A stretch of 64,000 nt of DNA, taken from positions 49,169,928-49,233,927 of the forward strand of contig CM043959.1 in the NCBI GenBank assembly GCA_014529385.2, given 5' to 3'. Positions within the stretch are counted from its first letter, which is position 1. Every line of letters begins with the position of its first letter. Of the stretch, positions 34,893-46,335 are shown piece after piece. Position numbers and translations under genes: made by a program. The DNA is from Adiantum capillus-veneris. Its lineage: Eukaryota; Streptophyta; Polypodiopsida; Polypodiales; Pteridaceae. The notes beneath the pieces were generated by a model. That model worked only from the letters and a program-made list of their open reading frames with translations, searched no databases and was not told the DNA's origin.

Positions 34893-36769
34893 TTACAACA
34901 GTTCTGGTTGTTGCTCTTGCCCAATGAATCCTTGAAAAGTGACTCCTTGGTATGCTTCACTATATTCATCTTCATTGAAATGGACATGCCTTACCTCAGG
35001 TACGGTTGGATTTGACACCACCACAGACCTTGACTCTTCTTCTTCAAGATTCGCCAAATACTCTTCATAGTTGTCTAGAATTGCTTCAATGTGGCGTACC
35101 GCCTGGCTCTTCACTAACTCCGACTCCTGTTCACTTGGTATCTACCGTTTCCTTTTGATGATATCTATTACCTCCTCATGAAACTCACGTTTGGCAATGC
35201 CCAATATATCACCCAATGTGAGCTCAACCTTGCTATTCAGAATTCGCTCTTCAAAGAATTTCTTTAAATCTGTAGCTAATTCAATGTCAGACTTGAGCTT
35301 ATAAGAGGGTCCCCTGGGTTTACCTTGCTTTTTGTCCTTAGGTGCCTCCTTCATCACCACTTTAGGAGCGGGCATAGGAGCCGGACTTTCTTCTTTCTTG
35401 CTATTGAACCTCGTTGTCCTTTTCGATGTCCCAAGAGCTTCTTCATCTCTTTTTCGCTTTTCCTCCACCATAGCCTCATTAGCTTGAGACTTCGCAATGA
35501 ATGCATACACCGAGAGGGAATCCACTGGATCAGTCCACCTTGTGGTTTCTTGAATTGAAGTTCCTACTTGCCGTAGCTTCCCATAAGTTACTTGTCCAAT
35601 TTCTGTTGTCTTCAAAGCATAAAGCCATAATTCACCCTCGGTACTTGCACCATCTTCATCACCCTTCCCGCAGACTTGCAGCCCATATGTAGCTGCCTCC
35701 ACAAGAGCAACATTATGCTGAATCTCTTCAACTATCTTCTTCATGCCGCCCCTACCGAAGTTCAGGCGGAGCATCTCACCTGTTGCCCTGAGAGGTGCAT
35801 CTTATTGTCCTTCCAGAACACCACATTCTTTTTAAATGCTTCGTCAAAATCATCACATTCCTTAACATACTTGTGGTCTTCACTGTCACACCACATGCAT
35901 CAGTCCTAGCCTTTGCATGGTGGTTGCTGTCTAGGCTCAGATGTAGACCCCTTTGCAGCTAGTCCATCAAATTTAACACCCTTAAAATTCAAATTTAATT
36001 CTTGAATGCCTTTTACCAATTCGTCAAGCATTGGCTCCTCCACTCTGGGTATTGCCGAGGATGTTTTCTCTTTAGGTTACTCCTTCGCAACATCCATGAT
36101 GTCAGCCACGATGAACTTATCGACTCTCATCTATCGTTTCACGATCATGTTGACTGCTTCGGTGACTACCTTCAAGTCGAATGTTAAGCCCAATTCTGCA
36201 CTTGGATCCTCTAGCAACTGCACTAAACTCTTCTGAAGTCGAGGATCAACAACGTGAATGAACAACTCAACCTTCTGATCCCTCATTAAATGTTGCTCTG
36301 TCGAGGACAATTGCTCAAATTTCTTCTCAAATTCCCACAATAACTCTCGTGCAGACAGATTTTTGTTCTTCTTCTGCACCCACTTCATGAAACTTTGCAT
36401 GGTTACCCTTTGAGAATCCTCCGAGGTGTATTCCTCCTGAAGCGCCTTCTTAAAATCATGCCAATTCGGGCCTTGAAGCACCTGAATTTCTTTAATTTGA
36501 CTCCTAAGTTCCGGCTCAACAATCAAATGGAACCCTTCCACTGCATTCTGATCATCAATTCCATTCTCTTCCATTGCCTGTTCCTAGATATTGAAAAAAT
36601 TGCTAATATCCCGGCCTTCAAATCGATGCAATTTCTCGGTAACTGTGTGCCAAGCTTTATGGATCCTCTCCTGCAAATAATACTGCTGTTTGGCAGCCTG
36701 CTATTGTTGCATGTAAGTAGCAAACTGCTGCATCATTTGCTGAATGGCAGCCTCTTGAGGTGTCGACAT
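34893..36769 (-). pseudogene. Ty3 gag, D-H-G family
   Basis: The probable start is MSTPQEAAIQQMMQQF at 36769. The first two stops met are TAG (after MQQ and after NFFNI). The main gag core at 36574-36131 contains PNWHDFKKALQEEY and SFMKWVQKKNKNLSAREL. After a gap, 35774-35142 has a Lys/Glu-rich, partly helical segment with SRK-type basic patches and no CCHC knuckle, and 35114-34893 an acidic linker into protease. A related but inverted gag lies at 42050 on the plus strand. Confidence 0.8.
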
Positions 36770-36812
36770 CCTTCTTCACCACACTGCTCACCCCGACTCG
36801 TTTCACGTCGGG

Positions 36813-37170
36813 TGAGAATGAGAAATAGAGTGAAGTACTGAGAATGACGTTCAGATTAAGATTCAGACTCAGAGAGAATGAGTACAAAGTATATATGACT
36901 GGAGTACACTGCACTGCTATATTTAAGATTACAGATAAAGATGTTGTAGCTCAAGAACAGCTCGGGAACTAAGGATTATGAATCAAAAGTAAGCAGAAGT
37001 ACAGCCAACAAATGCCAACCCGATTAATGCAAACCCGATTACAATGTAATGAGTCCTATTTATATGGCTTGGGAATTACTGTGGTAACTGCCGTGGTAAT
37101 TACTAACTGATCCACTGTTTGTCTCATAGGAGCCGATTCCCACCCAGTGAGATTGTCTCAGCCATCTACA
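36813..37170 (-). repeat. LTR of aORF element, copy B (358 bp)
   Basis: Partner of 25703-26069. Starts TGTAGATGG at 37170 (minus), directly after polypurine AAGAAAGCAGGGAAGGA. TATA box TATAAATA at 37057-37064 (minus). It ends at TGAGAATGAG (36813), directly against the leader of the Ty3 gag. Confidence 0.72.
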
Positions 37171-40100
37171 TCCTTCCCTGCTTTCTTGAATTTTGGCAAG
37201 ATTCCAAAATTCCTGAGAAAAAAATCCACTGTCTAATTCTTCTAGAATTTTGCTCGTCGAGTGCTTGACACCCCTATAGTTGTAGTTCCATGGGCATCAG
37301 ACAAGTCGAACTGAAAATAAATTCATCGTCTGATTCTTCTAGTGTTGGGTTGTTGAGTGCTTGACGCCCTTATAATTGTAATTCCAAGGGCTGTCAACCA
37401 AGCGACACCAACCCCTAAGTGAAAAAATCTAGCGTTTGCTGCGAAAACTGCTGGAAAAATCCACCGTCTGATTTGAAGACCGGCGGAAAAATCCTTGACC
37501 AAATTCTGAGATGGAACTACCCAGTATCCTTCCACTGAACCCGCTTCCGTTTACCCTTTGGCTTGGATGGCGTTTGAGAAGTCCCAGTGCCAGCATTCTC
37601 CTTCTGAATGAGCTTATAAATGGCCTCCTGCTCAAGTTGATCCCGCCTTTCCGTGGTCATCTCAATTTCATAAGGCGTGAGAGGATGATAAGTTTTGGTG
37701 TCGGGATCATAGAGCGTGTGTCTGCCTTTGGTGAGCTGAGTTCTGGCCAGTTTGTGACAATGCGAGGCTGTATGGATCCATCCTTCTGGGAGAGTCCGAT
37801 TGGTTTTGATCCGGGCTTCAAAAAGAATCTCAGCCATCTCTCTGTATTGTGGTCCTAGGCCTGGTTTAGCCGTAATGTCCTTTTCAAGCAGTTTAGAGGA
37901 CTCAACATTGAGTTGCAGCAGTTGGTTGGTGATCTTAGTGAGGCCTCTGATCTGAATTTTCCACTGGCCCATACACAGTTTGATCCTCTGCACCTCATCT
38001 TTCAGCTCCTGGAGATCATTGAGTTGGAGAGCGTTGTTGAACAGTGTTTGCCAAGTTTTTATTCCACAGTCGATCGCTCATACCAATCCTGAAGATCATC
38101 AGTAATCTTGAAATATGTGAGCCGATCGACTGGTTCTAGATGTTGAGGGTAAAGTGCTGGAAAAAATATGTGAGCCGATCAACTGGTTCGAGATGTTGAG
38201 GGTAAAGTGCTGGAAAGAATCTTGGCAACTCTGCCTCTTTTACTGGTAAAGCATACAAGAGAACTGGGGAATCAGGCACAAATTCCAAGAAGTTAAGGAT
38301 AGCCTGGTTCTCTTGCTGCATCATCTTTCTAGTTATTTTAACTAGCTGAAACAGTCGTAGAGAGTAGTTGCCTGTTCTCCCACTGATATTCGAGTTTGAG
38401 GTCCCTTGCTGGTGGCAGTCTGGTCTTCAAGAATGGTCCGCACCCTTTGATCCATAACTCCCCTAGCAATCTGCATTTGCACTAAGACCTCTTTCAATTG
38501 ATTCCTAACATCCTTCATGCATTTATATGTCGGCTTGTTCCCCAACAGAATCTCTAATTCCATGGCTAGCGAGCGACAATCTGCAGTAGATTGTCGTTGC
38601 CAATGTGGATTGGTTACTCTCTCTTCAGCAGTTAGTATCCATTTAGACACCCTTTCTAACAACTGTATTGTACTTGGATGTGCAGGTAATTGGCAGGCCT
38701 CTTGATCATGGAAAGCAACTGATTTTCAATTCTCAACCATTTCCCTGGGACCGAGATATAGTTGCTGAAAGCGCTCCAGATTAGAGATAAGATCATCATC
38801 CTCCAAAGACTGCCTGGTTATAGGAGCCTGCTGATGTCTCAATTTGTTGTTCAGCATGATGAGCTGTAATGAATGTTGCTCATCACCTGCTGGTCCCTCA
38901 ATCACATCTTTGTCTTTCCTTTTAACATCCTTGTTGTGTTGTGACTGGTGTGCCGATGGATTCCCAGTGTTGCTGGGTTGTTGCTCTCCTAGTTGCTGAT
39001 TACTAGACCACTGCCCTTCATGCTGGTCTGGTTGGTTTGCCTGTGTGACTGATTTCCTCCAGTTGACCCTGTACCACGAGTACCAGGTTCTGGAGGTGGA
39101 GATGGAGGAGAGGCAGCATCATCATCATCATTATGCCCTTCGTCTGGTTCATCCTCCTTCTCTGCTTCTTCTTCCTCCTTATCCTCATCTTCTTCAATGG
39201 TAGTTTGCTGTTCAATGTAATCAAGGATAGCTTGATTTTTCAGAGCACTGTTATATTTAGTAACTTTATCTTGCAACGCACTCTGCATCGTCTCCATAAG
39301 AGACTTCAAGTTATCCATATTAAAAACAACATTGCCCACTGGATTCAAGATCTCGACCAGATTATTATAGATATATCTTTCTATTAATGTGGCCTTCATA
39401 GCATTGTGGAGGATCAGTAAAGAGTTAAACTCAACTCGCTTCATTCTCAGCATGGTTTCGAATCAACTCGTTCAACTTCTGTCTTTTCTTCCCGCATGGT
39501 CTGCATCTTAGACTCTACCTTGGCTAGATTACTTTGTAACTGCTGAATAGTCCTATTTGAGTGAGCCTCAAGGATAGTGTGGCGCAGGTTCTGGGTTGCT
39601 CTCCCTTGCTCCAGCTTTTCAATCTGCTCCTGAGCCTCCCTTAATTCAGTCTTTACCTTCATTAGTTCATCTTCTGACCCTGCAGCATCCAACATTTATC
39701 CCATGCAATTGACAATAGTATTCCATGATGAGTGAATGAGTACTGAACAATCATCAGTAACTGTTGCTGGGTCAGAATCAGTTGGATCATAGACTGTGAC
39801 AAGAGCCAGATAAGGTAATGCAGCATAATCAGATTTCTACAATAGGAGATGTCCCTTGAGCAGATGAGTCTGTAGCTATTGTAACTTGTCTTTCTTTGTC
39901 AAGTGCAGAGCTTCTTCACTGTATGGGATGGAGACTCGGCCAAGTGGATTTGGAGAGGCTGGGCCTTTGCCCTTATCAATATGGTTTGCTGACACTCAGG
40001 ACTGGCCCTTTTGGATTGATCTTGTCCAGTACTGGTGGTTACTGAAATCTCGCCTGCTCACTGGTTGATTCCACCAGTGGTCTAGTTAGTATGTTGTTTA

Positions 40101-41160
40101 GTCTAGTGGCTAACTGGACCCCTTTTAGTAGACACTATTTTGATTTGACTTTCCAACTGCTTCAAGAGAGCAGTGCTTTTAGTCAGTGTCGTCCTCGACT
40201 TCTTTGAACTGCCAACTTCATCTTGTTTAGCCTTCCTTTTGTAGTGGGGTTGACTGACTTTCTGGCTCTTCTTCATCCGATGACAATCTATATTTCTGGA
40301 TAGTGGAAATGGCTTCTGACTCCAAGCCATTCTCACCTGATCATGGGTGTCTGGAGCAGTTGCCCAGTACAGAAACTGCCAACATACCAAGCCTTGAATA
40401 CACTTTGAGATCTCAGCTTGGCAGTTTACTAAAGCACATTATGCGACAATATCTGGTAGAGGTTGATAGAGACTTTGGAATCCAGTCTTTTTGCTAAAAG
40501 TATAGCAAAAATTTTCTCTGACACATATGTCGGGTTATTCTTCAGATTCACAGCTTCAGCCACAAATCGGTAGACAAGGGGAGCTTCCAATCCTACGACT
40601 AGAATCCCTTGCACACTGGATTTCCTTTTCCTCTTAGCAGCATCATCCTCCTTCAGAGCTGCACTGATCTGCTTTGTAGTTGCCACAGATGGCTTGGGCC
40701 CGTTTGGCATACGGAATGCAAAAGCAATACTTTTTGATGTGACAGACACCTTCTAGCCATAAATCACAGCACTGCCATCTTCAACATTAAAAGATTCCAG
40801 GACTTGCCTTATGATGGCTGTGTCAAACTCAATCCTCGTGGCTTGCAAAACCACATGCAAGTCCCACAGTTGGAGTAGAGCCTTAGCTTGCTCAGTAAAC
40901 ACATAGTGCTGAATTTTGCTGTGCGGGATGAGTGGAAGAGTTGCCTTTATAGCAGTAATAAGGGCTTGGGTTTCGTCGATAGTCTCCTGCATCTTTTTTG
41001 ACAGTTTCCTCCTACCCATGCACAGTGAAGATGATGAAGCAGGTGAAGAAGAAGATGACTTACTTGATTCTTTGAAACCGTATCCAGGTGTGGTTGGCAA
41101 GGTCACATGAAAATCCACGGTCTCCTCAGAGGACGAGGTTTGCGGCTGCAGTGAAGAAAC
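37171..41160 (-). pseudogene. aORF family, copy B (most complete)
   Basis: Minus strand, about 1.2 thousand codons when followed through its frames. From the N-terminal side: a Ser-rich start (41118-), LTTIK-type helical region and IEFDTAIIRQVLESF (ending in a single TAG at 40755). Then a basic KRKRKSS segment (40749-40429) and a Lys/Ser-rich part (40390-40103). A coiled coil follows (39695-39447, repeated E-x2-K/Q heptads), an acidic Glu/Asp run (39330-39100), ERVTNPHWQRQ...NKPTYKCMKDVRN (38662-38400), and a C-terminal block 37993-37517 ending KRKRVQWKDTG then stop. About 350 bp of A/T-rich tandem-like DNA separates the stop from polypurine tract and LTR. I cannot name the family. Confidence 0.75.
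38111..38217. repeat. 53-bp tandem duplication in aORF copy B
   Basis: AAATATGTGAGCCGATC occurs at 38111 and 38164 with near-identical following sequence. Copy A has the unit once (about 27005). 53 is not a multiple of three, so it shifts the frame. Confidence 0.9.
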
Positions 41161-41945
41161 TTTAAAGCTTGGCGATGGTGAGTGGACAACAGAAAGTAAG
41201 CATCACGCAGGAGATTTTCAAGGAAAAATGCCTACTCGCCTTACTGTTATACGCGTTCGGGCCATAAAAGCTCCACCACTTATCGTTCCTAGACTTTTGT
41301 GCACCGCAACTGACGTGGCGGACATGCCTTGGATAAGAATTTCGCCCGTTGGATCTCTTGGTTGAGCTTCCACTTCTCAACATTGAGGTTGGAGTTTATC
41401 ATCTTCAGATGTTCTATTTGTTGTTGCAACTCGTTAATGGTCTCTTTTAATCAAAATTTCTTTGAGCTTGAGAACCTTTGTTTTGTATTGGTTGGCAATG
41501 ATTCTCTCTTGTCCTTATTGTTGCTGGAGCCGAGCCATATCGGAGCTTTGAATGTTGCACAACCTCCATCATTTGCCCCATCGTATTGACTATGGTGTTC
41601 CACCCAATTTGATTTGTGGCTACACATCCATTTGTGATGGTTTCCAAATTAGTGCTTTTCATTTCATACTTGATTACTGGGACATTATATAACACTTCCA
41701 TTCATCTAGAAGTATCTACAATGCACTGTGGTTTGACTGGTTGCACAATCACATAGGGTTGGATAACTCTCAGTAACTCCGCCAAGTAACTCATCCAGGT
41801 AACCCCTTGTGCAAGGTGTCCCTAGAACCAATTTCCACCACTCAAGTTTTGTTCCTTTTGAGTGTGTGTTTAGCTTCAAATATTCTACAACTTGCTTGAT
41901 TTTGTTGCAAATTCTCGCAGTCAAAGGCCCGACGCTTTCCTAGCC
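41161..41945 (-). pseudogene. aORF family, fragment D
   Basis: Contains GWNTIVNTMGQ, parallel to SWNTIVNCMG in copy B near 39710, then a coiled-coil-like stretch in a shifted frame (ELQQQIEHLKMINSNLN). The plus-strand word AAGGTGTCCCTAGA (about 41810) also occurs near copy C (20755), supporting membership. Both ends are truncated. Confidence 0.6.
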
Positions 41946-42049
41946 GCACTATGCACTTCTTGACACAAGTTTGGTGAGCTCGACTCAAATTAGGCTAGGG
42001 TGAGGGTTTAAAAGCTTCATTGAAGGTCTCAAATCAAAGCTTTAAAGCT

Positions 42050-42920
42050 ATGGAGCAACAAGAGCAACAGGGGGTTCGGTTTGATCCAGCCATAATGCAA
42101 ATGTTTCAAGCCTTTGTAGTGTTTATGCAGCAACAAAAAGCTGCTAAAAGGAGGGAGCTTTTCTCAACCAAAGCACTTCAATATGTGGTAAATAAAATGG
42201 ACCAATAAAATGGTAAAGATGTAACAAAGTATCTTTGTGGGTATGTAAAGGAGATGGAGACGTACTGAGTGCCTGAAGCAGAGATGGTACAAAGTTTTGA
42301 GCTAGCTATGGTTCTTGAGATCACAGAGCATGTAGGGGAAATTAGAAATGAGCATGGGGCAACATGGGAAGAATTCAAATTAGCCTTGAAGGAAGAGTAT
42401 TTCATGGAGGACTCCAAAAGGGTGTGAAAGAGAACCTTTTTAGAGTGGGTAGTTTGGCCAAAAGAGGGACTTTCACCTACTGAATTGCTAAGGGAATGTG
42501 CATGCCACTAACATTTAAGGACTGAAAAGGATACTCTTAACTCAAAAATACATAGCTATTTTTGGCAAAGAGATTCAAGAGGAGTTAGAGTTACTACTTG
42601 AGGATAAGGATGCGGAACATGGCTTAAATATTGATTGGAATGAGGTCAAAGATTCCATTTCACTACTAGCTAAGCAACAACAACAAAGAGACAAGGTGAT
42701 AGTCAACCCTACTCAAGCCCCAAGTGTTTTTGAGAGTCCCATAAAGCCAGTGATTGTGGTTCCAAAGAGTGACAAATCCATCCTCAATGATATTGTTAAA
42801 GGAATGCAAGAGCTAAAGTTAAAGCTTACAAGGCTAAAAAAGAAGGGGCACCATCAGGTCAATCTACAAGTGGAGCGAGCATTTCATACCTTCCTTCGCC
42901 ATTGGTTCATTGCAGATTGA
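42050..42920 (+). pseudogene. Ty3 gag on the plus strand
   Basis: MEQQEQQGVRFDPAIMQMFQ start, MQQQKAAKRRELF, then GATWEEFKLALKEEYFMEDSKRV, closely parallel to PNWHDFKKALQEEYTSEDSQRV of the minus-strand gag at 36.4 kb. The first stop is met after about 52 codons and several follow. A final open stretch 42696-42920 is Lys-rich. The 100 bp before it look like a leader. Confidence 0.75.
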
Positions 42921-43239
42921 AAGGTATCCATCATCCATTGAGCAGACATGAACACTGGTGTTGATAGGTAGAAGGCTATATTAACAAGGGAATGATGAAG
43001 TATTGAGGCTATGTGTGGGGCCTATTGAAAAGAGTATGTATTTGAGCTAAGATCACATACAAACGATAGGGATTCACAATGGAAAAGCACAAACATTTTA
43101 GTGATCAATGAGACTTGGTGTGTACTAGCATAATATGTTATAAAGTATTCATAACTATATTAGTTCATGTAACATTTGTGCAAAATAGGCACCGATAGAA
43201 CATGAAACACTATTCAGAGTAGCAGTTGCACCCAAATGG
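42921..43239. other. Unassigned DNA
   Basis: Nothing recognised; presumably decayed element interior. Confidence 0.4.
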
Positions 43240-43460
43240 AGTAAGTACATTGTGGATTACCTAAAAAAATGTGTCTTGCCCAGAGGAGATGAGTAAATTT
43301 AGATGGAATTCCATTCAGACTAAAGTAGAAAGCTATGTGATAATTGAGGACCAACCCTACAAGCGAGAAAATGATAACTTGCAAACATGCACCACATTCA
43401 AAAGTGAATACATACCAATTCTTGATCAAGCTCATGCCAAACAGGTATGGAATTCGTGAT
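43240..43460 (+). pseudogene. Ty3 pre-integrase fragment (first copy of the module)
   Basis: Reads KYIVDYLKKCVLPREMSKF...YVIIEDQPYKRENDN and EYIPILDQAHA, the spacer between RNase H and the integrase zinc finger. The same module, differently mutated, precedes the integrase at about 46340-46460. Confidence 0.65.
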
Positions 43461-43545
43461 TTCTCCACTTCGTGTATCCAAGAACTTAGTGGATAGGACA
43501 TGAACCATCTGAGATGATAAACCACGGCTAGAGAAGCAAACTGAG

Positions 43546-44010
43546 GTGTTAATTTGTGAAAGAATTCAAGAGTTAAAGGGGAGAGGGTTCGAAGACGGAG
43601 ACCATAAAGATTCTGTAAAGGAAACATCCTTGGATACGAGGATGGCAGCCAATAGGATAGATGGAATGGATTCGCAAGCACCTGTGACAATTCCTGAGGC
43701 GGAAGAACAATGGCCACAGGATTTGTGGGAACATATCCGAAACAGAAAAGATGGAAGTGCAGCGCTTCAGTCAACACCTATCATGGAGATCCACCTCAAG
43801 CATGAGCTCTACCCAAATGAGATCCGATCACTGTACAGTGATGCACGTACGGAGATATCAGAAGACAACAAACCTCAGTCGTTGAAGACGTTGGAGAGGG
43901 GGAATGGGGAACAAATCCGACACACACACAATGGTGCCTATATAACTCAGGGTATTCACATCACCCCTGTCCTCTCGAAAAACATCTTCACAAAAGACAA
44001 CTCACACTAA
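43546..44010 (+). pseudogene. Unrecognised 154-residue ORF
   Basis: Acidic/basic mixed, no known domain (RIQELKGRGFEDGD ... EEQWPQDLWEHIRN). Lies between decayed Ty3 pieces and may be element-derived. The long open frame on the opposite strand is a shadow or equally unassigned. Confidence 0.25.
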
Positions 44011-44019
44011 CAGGGCCTC

Positions 44020-44312
44020 CCATGCACTTCACCCAACGCACATACAGTTTGCACCCATTCAAATTTAGCAATGAGGACATACAATGGCTTAGCTATTACA
44101 TCATACATGTATATGAAGCGCTTGTAGTACCCACAATGTCCCATAAATCCTTGCACTTCTTTCATTCTCGTTGGTCTCGATAGTGCGGCAATTATTTGTA
44201 TCTTTTCTTGATCAATGGAAATCTCGTTTTCGGACACAACGTGGCCCAAAATTTTATCTTGTCTTACCATGAAGACACATTTTTTAGGGTTTAAGCAAAT
44301 ACGATAACCCAA
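44020..44312 (-). pseudogene. Ty3 RT fragment, minus strand
   Basis: Reads LNPKKCVFMVRQ, LGHVVSENEISIDQEK, GFMGHCGYYKRFI and AKPLYVL: the RT thumb/connection region just after the YxDD block. Truncated on both sides; opposite in orientation to the flanking gag and integrase, so it is a separate insertion. Confidence 0.85.
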
Positions 44313-44369
44313 GTGGTCAATGTGGATGGTTTCAAGCTAGAGAAATTCCTAGCTTGCCTGTGTCCTCGA

Positions 44370-45993
44370 GTTTGAGATAAGGTGGATGATGAAGAGCCAA
44401 AGACTTATGCCAAGGCAGTCAGAGTTTCCCGTGTGAAGAGCAAGAAAATGAAAAGAAAGCTGGAGTTAGACTTGTTAAAGCATGCAGATTGTGTGCCTGT
44501 TGAAGTAGCAATTTGTTCTATGGGCCCGTCGAGGATGGTGCTAGTGATGCGAAGTGTGGAGCCTATTAGGGTAGGGCCTATGATTGACTATGTTCCTTGG
44601 AAAAGCGTCTATGATGATTGTGGAGGAGCTCATCAACGAGGACGAGCCTTTCATTAAAGAGAGCATATATGCAAAAGGAGTAGTAGATGCCAAGTTCCCA
44701 GTGCAGCCAAAAGAGATGGATCATGTCCTTGTGGAGTGCTTGTATGAAAGGGTGACAGATTGTGGCCAAGTGATAGGTGTTAAGAGCTTGGGGTTGGATG
44801 ACAAAAGTGGGCACGACGATGGTCCAGCTTTTGTGGAGAAGCTAGAGGATGATGATGATGATACCGAATTGGCCTATGGTGAAAATGGTGAGGCTATAAG
44901 CTCAAACTTGTAGGAAACGAGCGAGGAGGATAGAGATCTGAGTTGGGAGACAAAATTCAAAGGGTTGATGCTAGTAAAAGTAAAGCTACCTTGTTATATG
45001 CATGAAGATGTGGTGGTTTCCACTATGAATAAAGAGCAGGTGAGAGTGTCGGAGCTTGGCAATGAAGACCTACAGGCAAGGGTGCTATGCGGCACCATGC
45101 TAATGATGATGCTCATCAAGGTATCTGTGGAAGGTGCTTTGATTGTACAACAGGAACATGGGTTTCTGAAGAAGAAGACTGGTGTTGTGGCTAAGGAAGA
45201 AGAGTAGGTTGAAGAAGGTGGTAGGCAAGAGGTATTGGATGGTCATAAAAGGGAAGAGCAGCTGGAATTTCCTATGGATTGCACGGGTAGTGCCTTGGAT
45301 ATAGGTTCTTTTGGCCACGAATGCATGGAAAATGAAGTTGATTGGGGGTTTGATGACCCGGTGGATGAGATGGATGAAGAGACATAGGTGCTTGCTGAGA
45401 AATGTTTAACTAGAATGCAGGTGATACGAGGGTCTATCCCTCTACAGCTGGCAGTTTTGTTGGGAAAGAAAAAGTCTACTGCTATGGTCGTGCCGACAGA
45501 GGAAGATATGGAGGTGAGTATGGAAGTGATGGTGACCGGGGTGCCTATGTTGAAAGAGTTTCCCACTAAGTGGAATGGTCCTTTTGAGCATGAAGAAAAG
45601 TCCAAGGGTCTGGACTTGTTTGAGCTGTTGAAGGAAGTTTGTGTGTGGTGGTTGAAAGCTATGCTCATATGTGCAATTGTGAAGTGGGCTGTTGAGCAGG
45701 TGCAGGATTTGCTTGAGGAGGATCTCACTTTATATGGTTGGGAGGGAGAGCATGGTATGTTCAATGTGAATGATGATGTGCACTCAAAGAGTGGAACTGA
45801 TGCTTTTGGTGGTGTTTTTTTGGAAGTTGACAGTATGCCACTGCATGCTGGGAGCATTGGAAGCATGACAAGGACACCTTATGTGGATGGTTGGCTAGAT
45901 GCCTTGGTGCGGCATTGTGTGAGCATGTTGCAGGTGGGTGGACGGGATCAATGTCAGGTGTTTGACCTAGGTGGTAACCATGCTATAATGTAG
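44370..45993 (+). pseudogene. Unknown ORF interrupted only by three TAG codons
   Basis: One frame is open from 44584 to 45993 (470 codons) except for amber codons at 44911, 45205 and 45385; a further 5' part (44382-44657) is in another frame. The predicted protein is acidic at about 44830-44890 (DDDDDTELAY) and 45300-45390, and ends with a Trp-rich hydrophobic segment (CVWWLKAMLICAIVKWAVEQV) and DALVRHCVSMLQVGGRDQ before a TAG. No catalytic motif or family is recognised. It sits between gag and integrase remnants of a plus-strand Ty3, so it may be an extra element ORF or a captured gene. Confidence 0.45.
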
Positions 45994-46335
45994 GGGGTTG
46001 GGCAACCTACTTGAGCAACAAGTGTGGGTGGTAGGAGTTAAGTTATATCCATACGATAGCATGTTTTCTGGTGTACAAATTGCTTGTTTGGATGTTGCAG
46101 TTCTTTATGTGCAATAAACATGTGTGTGGTTGAACATGAATGTTCAACTAGGGGGTGGGCAATGATGGTGCAACCAAAGTTGTTCTGTGCAGGGAAGTGC
46201 TCTATGCCAAGCTATGGGTGCTAGCACGTGCTGGACAAAGGGCTAAGGCCAATGTGGAGGACCTGGGTAGGCAAATGATAGTGGAAGTGTATGTCTAATG
46301 AGGTTTTTTGGTGAAGAAGCAAACATGATCCACTA
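45994..46335. other. Unassigned DNA after the unknown ORF
   Basis: Contains two similar G-rich words (AGGGGGTTGGGCAA at 45993 and AGGGGGTGGGCAATG near 46150) that could be polypurine-like, but no LTR was found. Confidence 0.3.

Noticed and set aside
36813-37170. This LTR as the 5' LTR of the D-H-G Ty3 element beside it
   Set aside because: That element's own 3' LTR (TGTCGTGC..., 2.2 kb family) is unrelated; the 358-bp LTR belongs with aORF copies A and B.
40753-41118. aORF N-terminal block IEFDTAIIRQVLESF as a plant transposon-protein domain
   Set aside because: Only a faint pattern resemblance to plant transposon-associated domains; too weak to name without a profile search.
43214-43777. 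187-residue minus-strand frame
   Set aside because: Overlaps the plus-strand pre-integrase module, which has real Ty3 similarity; the minus frame has none.
45243-45866. 207-residue Ser/Thr-rich frame on the minus strand
   Set aside because: Complementary shadow of the longer plus-strand reading frame at 44370-45993.
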